A stretch of DNA of 64,000 nt from Bordetella petrii. GTDB lineage: Bacteria > Pseudomonadota > Gammaproteobacteria > Burkholderiales > Burkholderiaceae_B. Below, in pieces: positions 36,926 through 54,185 of the stretch (positions are counted from its first letter, which is position 1; every line of letters starts with the position of its first letter). Under the pieces are notes generated by a model. That model ran no database searches. It saw only the letters and a program-made list of their open reading frames with translations, and was not told where the DNA came from. Both the position numbers and the translations under genes were made by a program. The stretch covers positions 636,262 through 700,261 of the forward strand of contig NZ_JAFMZZ010000001.1 of assembly GCF_017356245.1 (NCBI RefSeq). Reading direction: 5' to 3'.

Positions 36926-38239
36926 ATGCGATCCCACCGCTTAGCCTTCACCTTTGCCGCCCTGCTGGCGGCCTTTGCCGGATCCTCGGCCCACGCCGCC
37001 ACCGAAATCCAGTTCTGGCACTCGATGGAAGGCGCGCTGGGAGAACGCGTCAACGAACTGGTCCAGGAATTCAACAAGAAAAACCCCGACTACAAGGTCA
37101 ACGCCGTGTACAAGGGCAACTACGGCGAATCCATGAACGCCGGCATCGCGGCGTTCCGCGCGGGCAATGCGCCCGACATCCTGCAGGTCTTCGAAGTCGG
37201 CACGGCCACCATGATGTACGCCAAGGGCGCCATCAAGCCGGTGCAGCAAATGTCCGAAGAAGCCGGCGATCCGCTCGACCCCAAAGAATTCATCGGCGCC
37301 GTGGCGGGCTACTACTCGTCGCAAGACGGCAAGCTGATCTCGATGCCGTTCAACAGCTCGACGGTGGTCTTCTACTACAACAAAGACGCCTTCAAGAAAG
37401 CCGGCCTCGACCCTGAAAAGCCGCCCAAGACCTGGGAAGAGCTGGCCGCCGCCGGCCAGAAGCTGAAGGCCGCCGGGCAGGAATGCGGCTACACCACGTC
37501 CTGGCCGTCGTGGGTGCAGCTTGAAACCTTCTCGGCCTGGCACAACGTACCCTACGCCACCAAAGACAACGGCTTCGGCGGCCTGGACGCCCGCCTGGCC
37601 ATCGATACCCCGCTGCACGTGCGCCACCTCGACAACCTGGCCAAGCTGGCCAAAGAAGGCATCTTCATGTACGGCGGGCGCGGCGACCAGCCCAACTCGC
37701 TGTTCATCGGCGGCAAGTGCGCCATGATCACCGGCTCCAGCGGCCTGCGCGCCAACATTTCCAAGAACGCCAAGTTCGAGTTCGGCACGTCCACTCTGCC
37801 CTATTACGCCGACGTGAAGGGCGCGCCGCAGAACACCATCATCGGCGGCGCATCGCTGTGGGTGTTCGCCAACAAGGCGCCCGAAACCTACAAGGGCGTG
37901 ACCAAGTTCTTCCACTTCCTGGCCAGCCCCGAAATCGCCGCCCGCTGGCACCAGCAGACCGGCTACGTGCCCGTCACCAAGGCCGCGTACGAGCTCACCA
38001 AGAAGCAGGGCTTCTACGAGAAAAACCCCGGCACCGAAGTCGGCGTCAAGCAGCTCAACGTCGAGACCACCGCGCAGTCGCGCGGCCTGCGCCTGGGCTT
38101 CCTGCCGCAGATCCGCGAAATCGAAGACCAGGAAATGGAACGCATCATGTCCGGCAAGACCTCGGCCCAGGATGGCATCAAGGTCATGGTCACGCGCGGC
38201 AACGAACTGCTCGAGAAATTCGAGAAAAGCGTCAAGTAA
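36926..38239 (+). CDS. ugpB: sn-Glycerol-3-phosphate-binding periplasmic protein UgpB
   Basis: This 437-residue ABC binding protein has a signal peptide (cleavage near GSSAHA-AT). It begins its mature part with TEIQFWHSMEGALGERVNEL, the usual UgpB opening. Further family features are PFNSSTVVFYYNKDAFKKAG near residue 145 and MITGSSGLRANI near residue 268. It binds glycerol-3-phosphate or glycerophosphodiesters for UgpAEC. AAGGAGGA precedes the start. It is the first gene of ugpBAEC, in the E. coli order. Confidence 0.94.
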   Translation: MRSHRLAFTFAALLAAFAGSSAHAATEIQFWHSMEGALGERVNELVQEFNKKNPDYKVNAVYKGNYGESMNAGIAAFRAGNAPDILQVFEVGTATMMYAKGAIKPVQQMSEEAGDPLDPKEFIGAVAGYYSSQDGKLISMPFNSSTVVFYYNKDAFKKAGLDPEKPPKTWEELAAAGQKLKAAGQECGYTTSWPSWVQLETFSAWHNVPYATKDNGFGGLDARLAIDTPLHVRHLDNLAKLAKEGIFMYGGRGDQPNSLFIGGKCAMITGSSGLRANISKNAKFEFGTSTLPYYADVKGAPQNTIIGGASLWVFANKAPETYKGVTKFFHFLASPEIAARWHQQTGYVPVTKAAYELTKKQGFYEKNPGTEVGVKQLNVETTAQSRGLRLGFLPQIREIEDQEMERIMSGKTSAQDGIKVMVTRGNELLEKFEKSVK

Positions 38240-38344
38240 ACCGCCCGGCCGCGCCGCTCGCCCCGCGGGGGCCGGCGCGGCCCGCGCGGCATGCTCCGGC
38301 GGCTTGCCTGCCGCCGGCTTATAAGTCCCCACGGGCGTGCATCC

Positions 38345-39226
38345 ATGGAAAAACGCGTCGTCTTCCGGCACAAGACCCTGCCGTACCTGCTGCTGGCCCC
38401 GCAGATCGCCGTTACGCTGATCTTCTTCTTCCTGCCCGCCGGCCAGGCCATGTGGCAGTCCATGCAGTTGCAGGACGCCTTCGGCCTGTCTTCCGAATTC
38501 GTCGGGCTGGCCAACTTCGTCGACCTGTTCCGCCAGCCCGACTACCTGGACTCTTTCCGCGTCACCGCCGTGTTCTCGGCGCTGGTGGCCTTCGTGGGCC
38601 TGGCCGTGTCGCTGCTGCTGGCCGTCATGGCCGACCGCGTCATGCGCGGCGCCGGCCTGTATAAAACGCTGCTGATCTGGCCCTATGCCGTGGCCCCCGC
38701 CGTGGTGGGCGTGCTGTGGCTGTTCCTGTTCTCGCCTTCGGTCGGCATCCTGGCCGTCGCCCTGCACGACCTGGGCGTAAGCTGGAACCCGCGCCTGAAC
38801 GGCAACCAGGCCCTGATGCTGGTGCTGATCGCCGCCGTCTGGAAACAGATTTCCTACAACTTCCTGTTCTTCCTGGCCGGCCTGCAATCCATTCCGCGCT
38901 CACTGATCGAGGCCGCCGCCATCGACGGCGCCTCGCCGGCGCGGCGCTTCTGGACCATCGTGTTTCCGCTGCTGTCGCCCACCACGTTCTTCCTGCTGGT
39001 GGTCAACATCATCTACGCATTCTTCGACACTTTCGCGGTCATCGACACCACCACGCAGGGCGGGCCGGGCACGGCCACGTCCATCCTGGTCTACAAGGTG
39101 TACAGCGACGCCTTCCACGGCCTGGACCTGGGCTCGTCGGCCGCCCAGTCGGTGGTGCTGATGGCCATCGTAGTGGCCCTGACCGTAGTGCAGTTCCGCT
39201 ACATCGACCGCAAAGTGCAGTACTGA
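38345..39226 (+). CDS. ugpA: sn-Glycerol-3-phosphate ABC transporter permease UgpA
   Basis: A 293-residue permease with six transmembrane helices. The EAA coupling loop [20 protein letters not shown] lies near residue 200, with [20 protein letters not shown] near 235, as in UgpA. It forms the channel with UgpE. The start at 38345 is preferred over an in-frame ATG at 38291, which falls in a GC-rich spacer after ugpB. Confidence 0.94.
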   Translation: MEKRVVFRHKTLPYLLLAPQIAVTLIFFFLPAGQAMWQSMQLQDAFGLSSEFVGLANFVDLFRQPDYLDSFRVTAVFSALVAFVGLAVSLLLAVMADRVMRGAGLYKTLLIWPYAVAPAVVGVLWLFLFSPSVGILAVALHDLGVSWNPRLNGNQALMLVLIAAVWKQISYNFLFFLAGLQSIPRSLIEAAAIDGASPARRFWTIVFPLLSPTTFFLLVVNIIYAFFDTFAVIDTTTQGGPGTATSILVYKVYSDAFHGLDLGSSAAQSVVLMAIVVALTVVQFRYIDRKVQY

Positions 39227-39245
39227 TTCATAAGGCTACGACACC

Positions 39246-40073
39246 ATGGTTGAACGCCGCCCCTGGCTCGACATACTGGCCCACCTGATCCTGCTGTGCG
39301 GCGTGGCGCTGGTGGCCTTTCCGCTGTACGTCACGTTTGTCGCGTCGACCCAGACCGCGCAAGAAGTCGCCGCCGCGCCCATGTCGCTGCTGCCCGGCCC
39401 GCACTTCGTCGACAACTACGCGCGCGCCCTGGCCGGTGCCGGCGTAAGCCGCATGCTGTATGTCAGCCTGATCATGGCGCTGGTCATCTCGCTGGGCAAG
39501 ATCGCCATTTCGCTGCTGTCGGCCTTCGCAGTGGTGTACTTCCGCTTTCCGGGCCGCATGTTCTTCTTCTGGATGATCTTCGTCACGCTGATGCTGCCGG
39601 TCGAGGTGCGCATCGCGCCCACCTACAAGGTCGTGGCCGACCTGGGCCTGCTCAACAGCTACGCCGGCCTGACCCTGCCGCTGATCGCATCGGCCACCGC
39701 CACCTTCCTGTTCCGCCAGTTCTTCCTGACCGTGCCCGACGAACTGGTCGAGGCGGCCCGCATCGACGGCGCCGGCCCCCTGCGCTTTTTCCGCGACGTG
39801 CTGCTGCCGCTGTCGCGCACCAGCATCGCCGCGCTGTTCGTCATCCAGTTCATCTACGGATGGAACCAGTACCTGTGGCCGCTGCTGATCACCACGCAAG
39901 AAAACATGTACCCGGTGGTCATCGGCATCAAGCGCATGATCAGCGGCGGCGACAGCGTCACCGAATGGAACATCACCATGGCCACCGCCATGCTGGCCAT
40001 GGTGCCGCCAGCCCTGGTGGTGATCCTGATGCAGAAATGGTTCGTCAAGGGCCTGGTCGACACCGAGAAATAA
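39246..40073 (+). CDS. ugpE: sn-Glycerol-3-phosphate ABC transporter permease UgpE
   Basis: A 275-residue permease with six helices. The EAA loop is [20 protein letters not shown] near residue 172, and [19 protein letters not shown] near residue 117. The [10 protein letters not shown] segment near residue 210 is typical of UgpE/MalG-type subunits. It starts 19 bases after ugpA. Confidence 0.95.
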   Translation: MVERRPWLDILAHLILLCGVALVAFPLYVTFVASTQTAQEVAAAPMSLLPGPHFVDNYARALAGAGVSRMLYVSLIMALVISLGKIAISLLSAFAVVYFRFPGRMFFFWMIFVTLMLPVEVRIAPTYKVVADLGLLNSYAGLTLPLIASATATFLFRQFFLTVPDELVEAARIDGAGPLRFFRDVLLPLSRTSIAALFVIQFIYGWNQYLWPLLITTQENMYPVVIGIKRMISGGDSVTEWNITMATAMLAMVPPALVVILMQKWFVKGLVDTEK

Positions 40074-40110
40074 ACGCCCTGCCCGCCCTCGTCCACGCAA
40101 AGAACATTCC

Positions 40111-41199
<1,089 letters not shown>

Positions 41200-41244
41200 G
41201 GCCGCATCAGACACCGTACGAATGAGATAACCGCGGCACACGAC

Positions 41245-41336
41245 GGTGTCTGGCACCATACGGAGCCAGACACCTGGGCAATGCCTGAAATAGCTGCAGC
41301 ACACCGCGGTGTCTGGCGCCTGCGAAGCCAGTCACC
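41245..41336. repeat. Dispersed palindromic repeat, copy F (two hairpins)
   Basis: Hairpin 1 pairs GGTGTCTGGC (41245) with GCCAGACACC (ending 41274). Hairpin 2 pairs GGTGTCTGGC (41308) with GCCAGTCACC (ending 41336, one mismatch). A further CAGACACC half-site at about 41208-41217 precedes it. It fills the gap between the convergent ugpC and RBBP9-type hydrolase genes. Confidence 0.88.
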
Positions 41337-41360
41337 TGATTTACGCCCGATTCACGCCGC

Positions 41361-41960
41361 CTACGGCGCGCCCAGGGGCGCGGGCACCGGCGACACCCGC
41401 GGCAAGGGCGCCGCCACGCGCCAGATGGCCCGGCGCCGCAGGGCCGACAGCAGCTTCAGCCCCTGCGGCCATTCGCCGAACCCGCTGTCGGCGTTGATAT
41501 GCCCGCCTCGCGGGATCACCTCGAGCCGGCTGCCCCACGCGGCCGCGAACTGGCGCGCCCTTTCCAGGCGGCAATACGGGTCGTTGTCGCCCGCCACCAC
41601 CACCGACTGGAACGGCAGCGACTGCGCCGGCACCGGCGCAAATGCGCGCAGGCAGTCCGGCATGCCGGGCTGCTCGACATCGGCCGGCGCCACCAGCAAC
41701 GCGCCGGCCACCTTGGCGCGCAACGGCACCGGCAGGCTGACCGCCGCCAGGCAGCCCAGGCTGTGCGCGATCAGCAACACCGGGCATGCCGCCGCGTCGA
41801 CACAAGCGGCCACCGTGGCGTTCCACACCGCCGGATCGGGGGTTTCCCAATCAGGCTGCCGCACGCGCTGCGCATGCGGCACGCACTGTTCCCAGCGGGT
41901 CTGCCAGTGGCCTGGACCGGAGTCTTTCCAGCCCGGGACGATGATCGGTTGGAATCTCAT
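41361..41960 (-). CDS. RBBP9/YdeN-family alpha/beta hydrolase
   Basis: This 199-residue single-domain serine hydrolase begins with the family motif VPGWKDSGPGHWQTRWE, followed by the nucleophile elbow LIAHSLGC near residue 66. The distal catalytic region RGGHINADSGFGEWP lies near residue 150. The acid is probably the Asp in AGDNDPYC. The family hydrolyses small esters; the physiological substrate is unknown. The start at 41960 is favoured over 42017. Confidence 0.88.
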   Translation of the reverse strand: MRFQPIIVPGWKDSGPGHWQTRWEQCVPHAQRVRQPDWETPDPAVWNATVAACVDAAACPVLLIAHSLGCLAAVSLPVPLRAKVAGALLVAPADVEQPGMPDCLRAFAPVPAQSLPFQSVVVAGDNDPYCRLERARQFAAAWGSRLEVIPRGGHINADSGFGEWPQGLKLLSALRRRAIWRVAAPLPRVSPVPAPLGAP

Positions 41961-42173
41961 GGCGTCAATAATGCCGCGCCGGCTTATGAACGCAAACGAA
42001 TAAATCGTCTTTTGCATATACGCCCAGAGGCATAAGGACTGCCATGCCGGATCTGCGTCGATTGTCTACCCCGCCGGCGCAAATTCACCAGGCTTTCAGG
42101 TATGCTTGCCTGCACAAGCCTCGCGCCCGCCTCAGCGGGCCCGGCTTATATAACGACGCAAAGGAGATTCCCC

Positions 42174-43301
42174 ATGAAACAACCGTCCCGCCTCACTCCG
42201 GTCCTGGCCGCGCTCGGCCTGGCCGTGGGCCTGGCTGTCTCGGCCGGCGCACAGGCGCAAACCATCAAGATCGCCGTGGTCGGCCCCACCACTGGCCCGG
42301 TCACCCAATATGGCGCCATGGTGCGCGAAGGCGTCGACACCGCGGTCGAACGCATCAACGCCGCCGGCGGCATCGATGGCAAGAAGCTCGAAACGGTCGT
42401 CATCGACGACGGCTGCGAACCCAAGCAGGGTCCGGTGGCCGCCAACCGCGTCGTCAACGACGAAATCGGCTTCGTCGTGGGCCATGTGTGCTCGGGCGCC
42501 ACCATCGCGGCGGCCGACATCTACGATGATGAAGGCGTGGTCATGGTCACCCCTTCGGCCACCTCGCCCGCCCTCACCGACGGCAAGAACTACCAGTTCA
42601 TCTTCCGCACCATCGGCCGCGACGACCAGCAAGGCCCCGCCGCCGCCAAGTTCATTCTCGACAAGATCAAGCCCAAGACGGTTGCCGTGCTGCACGACAA
42701 GCAATCGTATGGCCAGGGCATCGCCACCGCCGTCAAAGACAACCTTGAAAAAGGCGGCGTCAAGGTCGTGATGTTCGAAGGCATCAACGCCGGCGACAGC
42801 GATTATTCCGCCATCATCACCAAGCTGAAATCCAACAACGTCGATTTCGTCTATTACGGCGGCTATCACCCCGAAATGGGCCTGCTGCTGCGCCAGGCGC
42901 ACGAACAGGGCGTGAACGCCAAGTTCATGGGCCCCGAAGGCGTGGGCAACCCCGACATCAACGCCATCGCGGGCGACGCCGCCGAAGGCATGCTGCTGAC
43001 CTTGCCGGCCGATTTCACCCAGAACCCGGCCAACGCCGACATCGTCAAGGCCTTCCAAAGCAAAAAACGCAATGCCAGCGGCGCGTTCCAGCTCACCGCC
43101 TATGCCGCCACCCAGGTAATTGCCGAGGCTATCAAGGGCTCGGGCAGCACCGACCCCACCAAAGTGGCCGAATACCTGCACGCCAATTCGTTCAATACCC
43201 CCATCGGCAAAACCTCGTGGAACAAACAGGGCGACCTGAACGACTTTGAATTCCAGGTTTTCACCTGGCACAAAGACGGCAGCAAAACCGCATTCAAGTA
43301 G
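42174..43301 (+). CDS. livK: Second LivJ/LivK-type amino acid-binding protein, orphan
   Basis: This 375-residue periplasmic protein has a signal peptide (cleavage near AGAQAQ-TI) and the type I fold. KIAVVGPTTGPVTQYGAMV, CSGATIAAADIYDDEG near residue 105 and GINAGDSDYSAIITKL align almost residue for residue with the livJ product at 33.7-34.9 kb. No permease or ATPase gene adjoins it, so it may feed LivFGMH with a different amino acid. AAGGAGATT precedes the ATG. A small hairpin (GCCCGC-CTCA-GCGGGC, 42125-42140) lies in its leader, and a strong terminator follows. Confidence 0.93.
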   Translation: MKQPSRLTPVLAALGLAVGLAVSAGAQAQTIKIAVVGPTTGPVTQYGAMVREGVDTAVERINAAGGIDGKKLETVVIDDGCEPKQGPVAANRVVNDEIGFVVGHVCSGATIAAADIYDDEGVVMVTPSATSPALTDGKNYQFIFRTIGRDDQQGPAAAKFILDKIKPKTVAVLHDKQSYGQGIATAVKDNLEKGGVKVVMFEGINAGDSDYSAIITKLKSNNVDFVYYGGYHPEMGLLLRQAHEQGVNAKFMGPEGVGNPDINAIAGDAAEGMLLTLPADFTQNPANADIVKAFQSKKRNASGAFQLTAYAATQVIAEAIKGSGSTDPTKVAEYLHANSFNTPIGKTSWNKQGDLNDFEFQVFTWHKDGSKTAFK

Positions 43302-43346
43302 CCTTTCGTTCGAGCCGGCCTCCGGGCCGGTTCAGCAAAGCCTGAT

Positions 43347-43370
43347 AAGCCCCCATTGCGGGGCTTTTTT
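43347..43370 (+). terminator. Intrinsic terminator of the orphan binding-protein gene
   Basis: AAGCCCC, a six-base loop, GGGGC and then TTTTTT form a classical stem plus T-run about 45 bases after the stop. It insulates the capsule locus from upstream transcription. Confidence 0.88.
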
Positions 43371-43938
43371 CATTGGCCATGATTTATTCGAAAATGCGCC
43401 TGCCTGGAATTGGCAACCAAGGCAACCAAAGTTTGCATAGCCGAAGATAATCGCCGTAATACATGCATTTTGTTACTAAACAGTGAATTCCCGCTTGGGG
43501 AAAAGCTTTCGGCACACCTTGCAAAGATTTCAAAATCCCCGAACCTTGGCCTTAATAGTCTTTTATTTAAGCGTAAATCCCGCAATCCGAAGCGTTTTGT
43601 ATCTGCATTTTGCGACGCACCACGCATTGCGCGTATTACCACAATAAACTGTAAAATCTGCGCTCTCGAAATACATCGCCAACCCGACCATAATGGTCAA
43701 GCCGCTTTTGACCGGGCCGGGGTTGCAGTTCTTTTCCCTCGAAACCGTGGCAGCCCAGACTGAACAAGGAACATCCCGATTCCCACCTCGCCGATACGGC
43801 CGCCCGCGGCCACTCTGTTGATCATTGCCTGTTAGACACAGCCTGCCGCCACTTCGGCAGCCGGTTCCTGCGTCGTCTATCCGCAGCAAAAAAACCAAGA
43901 AAAGCTCTCGAAAGCTGTTTGTTCGAAGGAAGATATAC
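43371..43938. other. AT-rich leader/promoter region of the PKS operon, no supported gene
   Basis: About 570 bases, clearly more AT-rich than the flanking genes. Short open frames exist on both strands, but their proteins have no family resemblance and no good ribosome-binding sites. A possible promoter is TTGCGC (43627-43632) with TGTAAA 17 bases later (43650-43655). The stretch after it would be a leader of about 280 nt. I see no JUMPstart/ops element. Confidence 0.5.
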
Positions 43939-51582
<7,644 letters not shown>

Positions 51583-51589
51583 ACACACC

Positions 51590-52936
51590 GTGAGCAACAC
51601 CAAGAAAGGACTGCCGGGCCTGTCCGCCAGCATCAAGGACAAGCTTATCCAGCAAGCCCTGGAACGCAAGCTGCGCCAGGCCGGGCAAGAACAGGGGCAG
51701 CGCGCCCTGTCCCCGGCGCTGGGGCGCAAAAGCGCCATCCCGGAAGAGTTCTATCGTTTCGACCTGCATCCCGGCTACCGCCAGTTGCGCATCATGAACG
51801 AAGGCGCCGCCCGCATGGGCGTGCGCAGTCCCTTCTTCAAGCTGCACGAAGGCACCGCCGGCGCCGACACCAGGATCGGCGGCAAGAGCTACGTCAACTA
51901 CGCCAGCTACAACTACCTGGGCATGTCGGGCGACCCGGCCGTAGTGCAAGCTGCCAAGGATGCCATCGACCGCTATGGCACTTCGGTGTCGGCCAGCCGC
52001 CTGGTTTCGGGCGAACGGCCCATTCACCGTGAGCTGGAACGCGCTCTGGCCGAGATGTACGAGGTTGAAGAAGCCGTCACGTTTGTCAGCGGCCATGCCA
52101 CCAATGTATCTACCATCGGGTACCTGTTCGGCCCGCGCGACCTGATCCTGCACGACGAACTGATCCACAACAGCGTGTTGCAGGGCACACAGCTGTCCGG
52201 CGCGCGGCGCCTGCCCTTTCCGCACAACGACTGGGCCGCCCTGGATGCCATTCTGGAAGACCAGCGGCGCCAGTTCGAACGGGTGCTGATCGTGCTGGAA
52301 GGCATCTACAGCATGGACGGCGACTTTCCCGACCTGCCGCGCTTTGTCGACATCAAACGGCGCCACAAGGCGTTCCTGATGGTGGACGAAGCCCATTCGC
52401 TGGGCGTAATGGGCAAGCGCGGCTACGGCATCCGCGAGCACTTCGGGCTGGCGGGGAAAGACGTGGACATCTGGATGGGCACCCTGAGCAAGACCCTGGC
52501 GGGGTGTGGCGGCTATATTGCCGGCGAAGCCGCTCTGGTCGAGCACCTGAAATTTCTGGCGCCGGGGTTCCTGTACAGCGTGGGAATGCCGCCCAGCGTG
52601 GCCGCGGCGTCGCTGGCGGCCTTGCGGCACATGCAGGGCCATCCCGAACGCGTTTCGACGTTGCAGACTCGCGGCAAGTACTTCCTGGAACTGGCAAAGT
52701 CGGCCGGCATCGATACCGGCAGCAGCTCGGGACTGGCCGTGGTGCCGGCCATCACTCAAAGTTCGCTGAAGGCGGCACGATTGTCGGCCGCGCTATTCGA
52801 ACGGGGCATCAACGTGCAGCCCATTCTGTACCCCGCGGTGCCCGAAAAATCGGCGCGGCTGCGCTTTTTCATGTCCTGCCGCCATACGGAAGAACAGCTG
52901 CGCAGCACGGTCGACATGCTCAGCCGGGAACTGTAA
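51590..52936 (+). CDS. wcbT: Alpha-oxoamine synthase (WcbT/RkpG-like, AONS/SPT family)
   Basis: A 448-residue PLP enzyme that condenses an acyl thioester with an amino acid and releases CO2. Motifs: YVNYASYNYLGMSGDP near residue 105, VDEAHSLGVMGKRG near 265, and GTLSKTLAGCGGYIAG with PLP-binding Lys301. An N-terminal extension of about 60-100 residues, with a charged helix (SIKDKLIQQALERKL), is longer than in BioF or Kbl. It begins with GTG seven bases after the PKS stop and has no clear ribosome-binding site, so it is probably translated by coupling. It is the likely off-loading partner of the thioesterase-less PKS. The symbol is by analogy with Burkholderia capsule genes. Confidence 0.9.
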   Translation: MSNTKKGLPGLSASIKDKLIQQALERKLRQAGQEQGQRALSPALGRKSAIPEEFYRFDLHPGYRQLRIMNEGAARMGVRSPFFKLHEGTAGADTRIGGKSYVNYASYNYLGMSGDPAVVQAAKDAIDRYGTSVSASRLVSGERPIHRELERALAEMYEVEEAVTFVSGHATNVSTIGYLFGPRDLILHDELIHNSVLQGTQLSGARRLPFPHNDWAALDAILEDQRRQFERVLIVLEGIYSMDGDFPDLPRFVDIKRRHKAFLMVDEAHSLGVMGKRGYGIREHFGLAGKDVDIWMGTLSKTLAGCGGYIAGEAALVEHLKFLAPGFLYSVGMPPSVAAASLAALRHMQGHPERVSTLQTRGKYFLELAKSAGIDTGSSSGLAVVPAITQSSLKAARLSAALFERGINVQPILYPAVPEKSARLRFFMSCRHTEEQLRSTVDMLSREL

Positions 52937-52950
52937 CGCCGGCCCCGCTG

Positions 52951-54183
52951 TCAGGCGACGGGGCGCGCCTGCTGCGCAGGCTCGGTCAACCGCGCCACCG
53001 CGTGGTGTGTCGCCAGGGCGATTCCGCCAGTCGAATAAAACCCGCCGTTCAATTGGGTGTGGTGGATCACCACGTTGCGAAACGCCGAGAACAGCTTCTT
53101 GTCCGGCACATGGCGTTCCCGCCAGAACACCTGCAGCGGATCCTGGAACGTCAGCCCGGGCATATCGTAGATGGCCTTGCCCAGCGCAATGGTGCTGCAG
53201 CCGTGCAGTATGGCCGAGGCTCCGGTAGTGCTATTAATGGTGACAACGCCACGCGCGCTGTCCAGCAGCGGCGGCAAGGCGCCGTTTTCAATATAGAACA
53301 CCCGGTCGGCCAGGCCCAGCTGCTTGCTCATGGCGGCGATCATCTTGCCGTAATTGACCAGGCCGGGGTCGAGCGGATGCGCCTTGACCAGCAGCCGGCA
53401 AGGCTGCGGGGCATGCGCGGCGAATGACTCGACAATGTGCCGCAACGCGTCGGCCACGCAACCGAACGGGGAATGGAAGCGCACCTGCGCGTCGGTGTTG
53501 ATCTGCAGGGGGAACAGGAAGAACGGCCGCTTGTCGGCCTCGGCCATCACGCGCCGCAAGACCGCCGCGTCGCCCCTGGCCCGTGCCTGCAGGCGCACGC
53601 CGCGACGCACATACGACAGGTACTCGGTTGCCGGGTTGTACGGCACGTGGCTGGATACGCCACGATGCAGCATCGGGTTCAGCCCGGCCCAGAAGTTGTA
53701 GCCTACGTCATAAGCGGCCCGGCGCCAGAATGGCGCGGCAAACGGTTCGCCGTTGCCGTAAGCGGGCAAAGCGCGCGCTTGCTCCCGGTACCACGCGGGG
53801 TCGCGCGACAGCCGGGAATTGCCATTCACGCCGTCGCGCTCCAGCGTCACCCAATAGGGGCGGAAGTAGCCCTCTTCGAACACATGGACGTGCAGGCCCA
53901 GCTGCCTGGCCAGGGCGATGGCCGGTTGATGTACCGGGCGGCAATCGCCGAACAGCACGATGTCCGTGGTTCCGTGGCGCGCATACTCGTCGGCGTAGAA
54001 CTGCGGCAGCGCATGCATGGGCCCGCGGTACGACACCGCATTGCCCTGCCCCCAATAGATGCGGTCGCCCACCGTGAAGTTGACCTTGCGCACGGCATGG
54101 CCCTGCTGGCGCAGCGCCTGCCCCAGCCTGGCAAAGAATGGCGAGCACACGCCCTGGAGGAAAAGGTAATTGCGCGCCGTCAT
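52951..54183 (-). CDS. kpsS: Capsule beta-Kdo transferase KpsS
   Basis: A 410-residue KpsS/RkpJ-family protein. It carries LFLQGVCSPFFARLGQALR at the N terminus, VHVFEEGYFRPYWVTLERDG near residue 105, RLLVKAHPLDPG near residue 265, and VVTINSTTGASAILHG near residue 310. The last two are the donor-site motifs of the capsule synthesis GT fold. KpsS adds the first Kdo to the lipid acceptor of ABC-exported capsules. It starts two bases after the kpsC stop. Its 3' end faces the oxoamine synthase gene at 14 bases distance. Confidence 0.9.
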   Translation of the reverse strand: MTARNYLFLQGVCSPFFARLGQALRQQGHAVRKVNFTVGDRIYWGQGNAVSYRGPMHALPQFYADEYARHGTTDIVLFGDCRPVHQPAIALARQLGLHVHVFEEGYFRPYWVTLERDGVNGNSRLSRDPAWYREQARALPAYGNGEPFAAPFWRRAAYDVGYNFWAGLNPMLHRGVSSHVPYNPATEYLSYVRRGVRLQARARGDAAVLRRVMAEADKRPFFLFPLQINTDAQVRFHSPFGCVADALRHIVESFAAHAPQPCRLLVKAHPLDPGLVNYGKMIAAMSKQLGLADRVFYIENGALPPLLDSARGVVTINSTTGASAILHGCSTIALGKAIYDMPGLTFQDPLQVFWRERHVPDKKLFSAFRNVVIHHTQLNGGFYSTGGIALATHHAVARLTEPAQQARPVA

Positions 54184-54185
54184 CG

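Noticed and set aside
43400..43435. Possible sigma-54 promoter (AACCAAAGTTTGCAT) in the PKS leader
   Set aside because: GG and GC are 14 bases apart instead of 12, so the spacing is wrong.
43410..43763. 117-codon plus-strand open frame in the PKS leader
   Set aside because: No good ribosome-binding site, no recognisable family and uneven composition; treated as non-coding leader.
43825..43938. Upstream extension of the PKS by 38 residues
   Set aside because: The ATG at 43939 has AAGGAAG in the right place and gives the normal KS start (AKRVAVVGLS); the extension is Lys/Arg-rich with no such signal.
43371..43938. JUMPstart/ops element for RfaH control of the capsule operon
   Set aside because: No GGCGGTAG-type core was found in the leader.
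52942..52964. GCCCCG/CGGGGC hairpin between the oxoamine synthase and kpsS as a terminator
   Set aside because: Short 6-bp arms, an 11-base loop, no T-run, and it overlaps the kpsS coding end.
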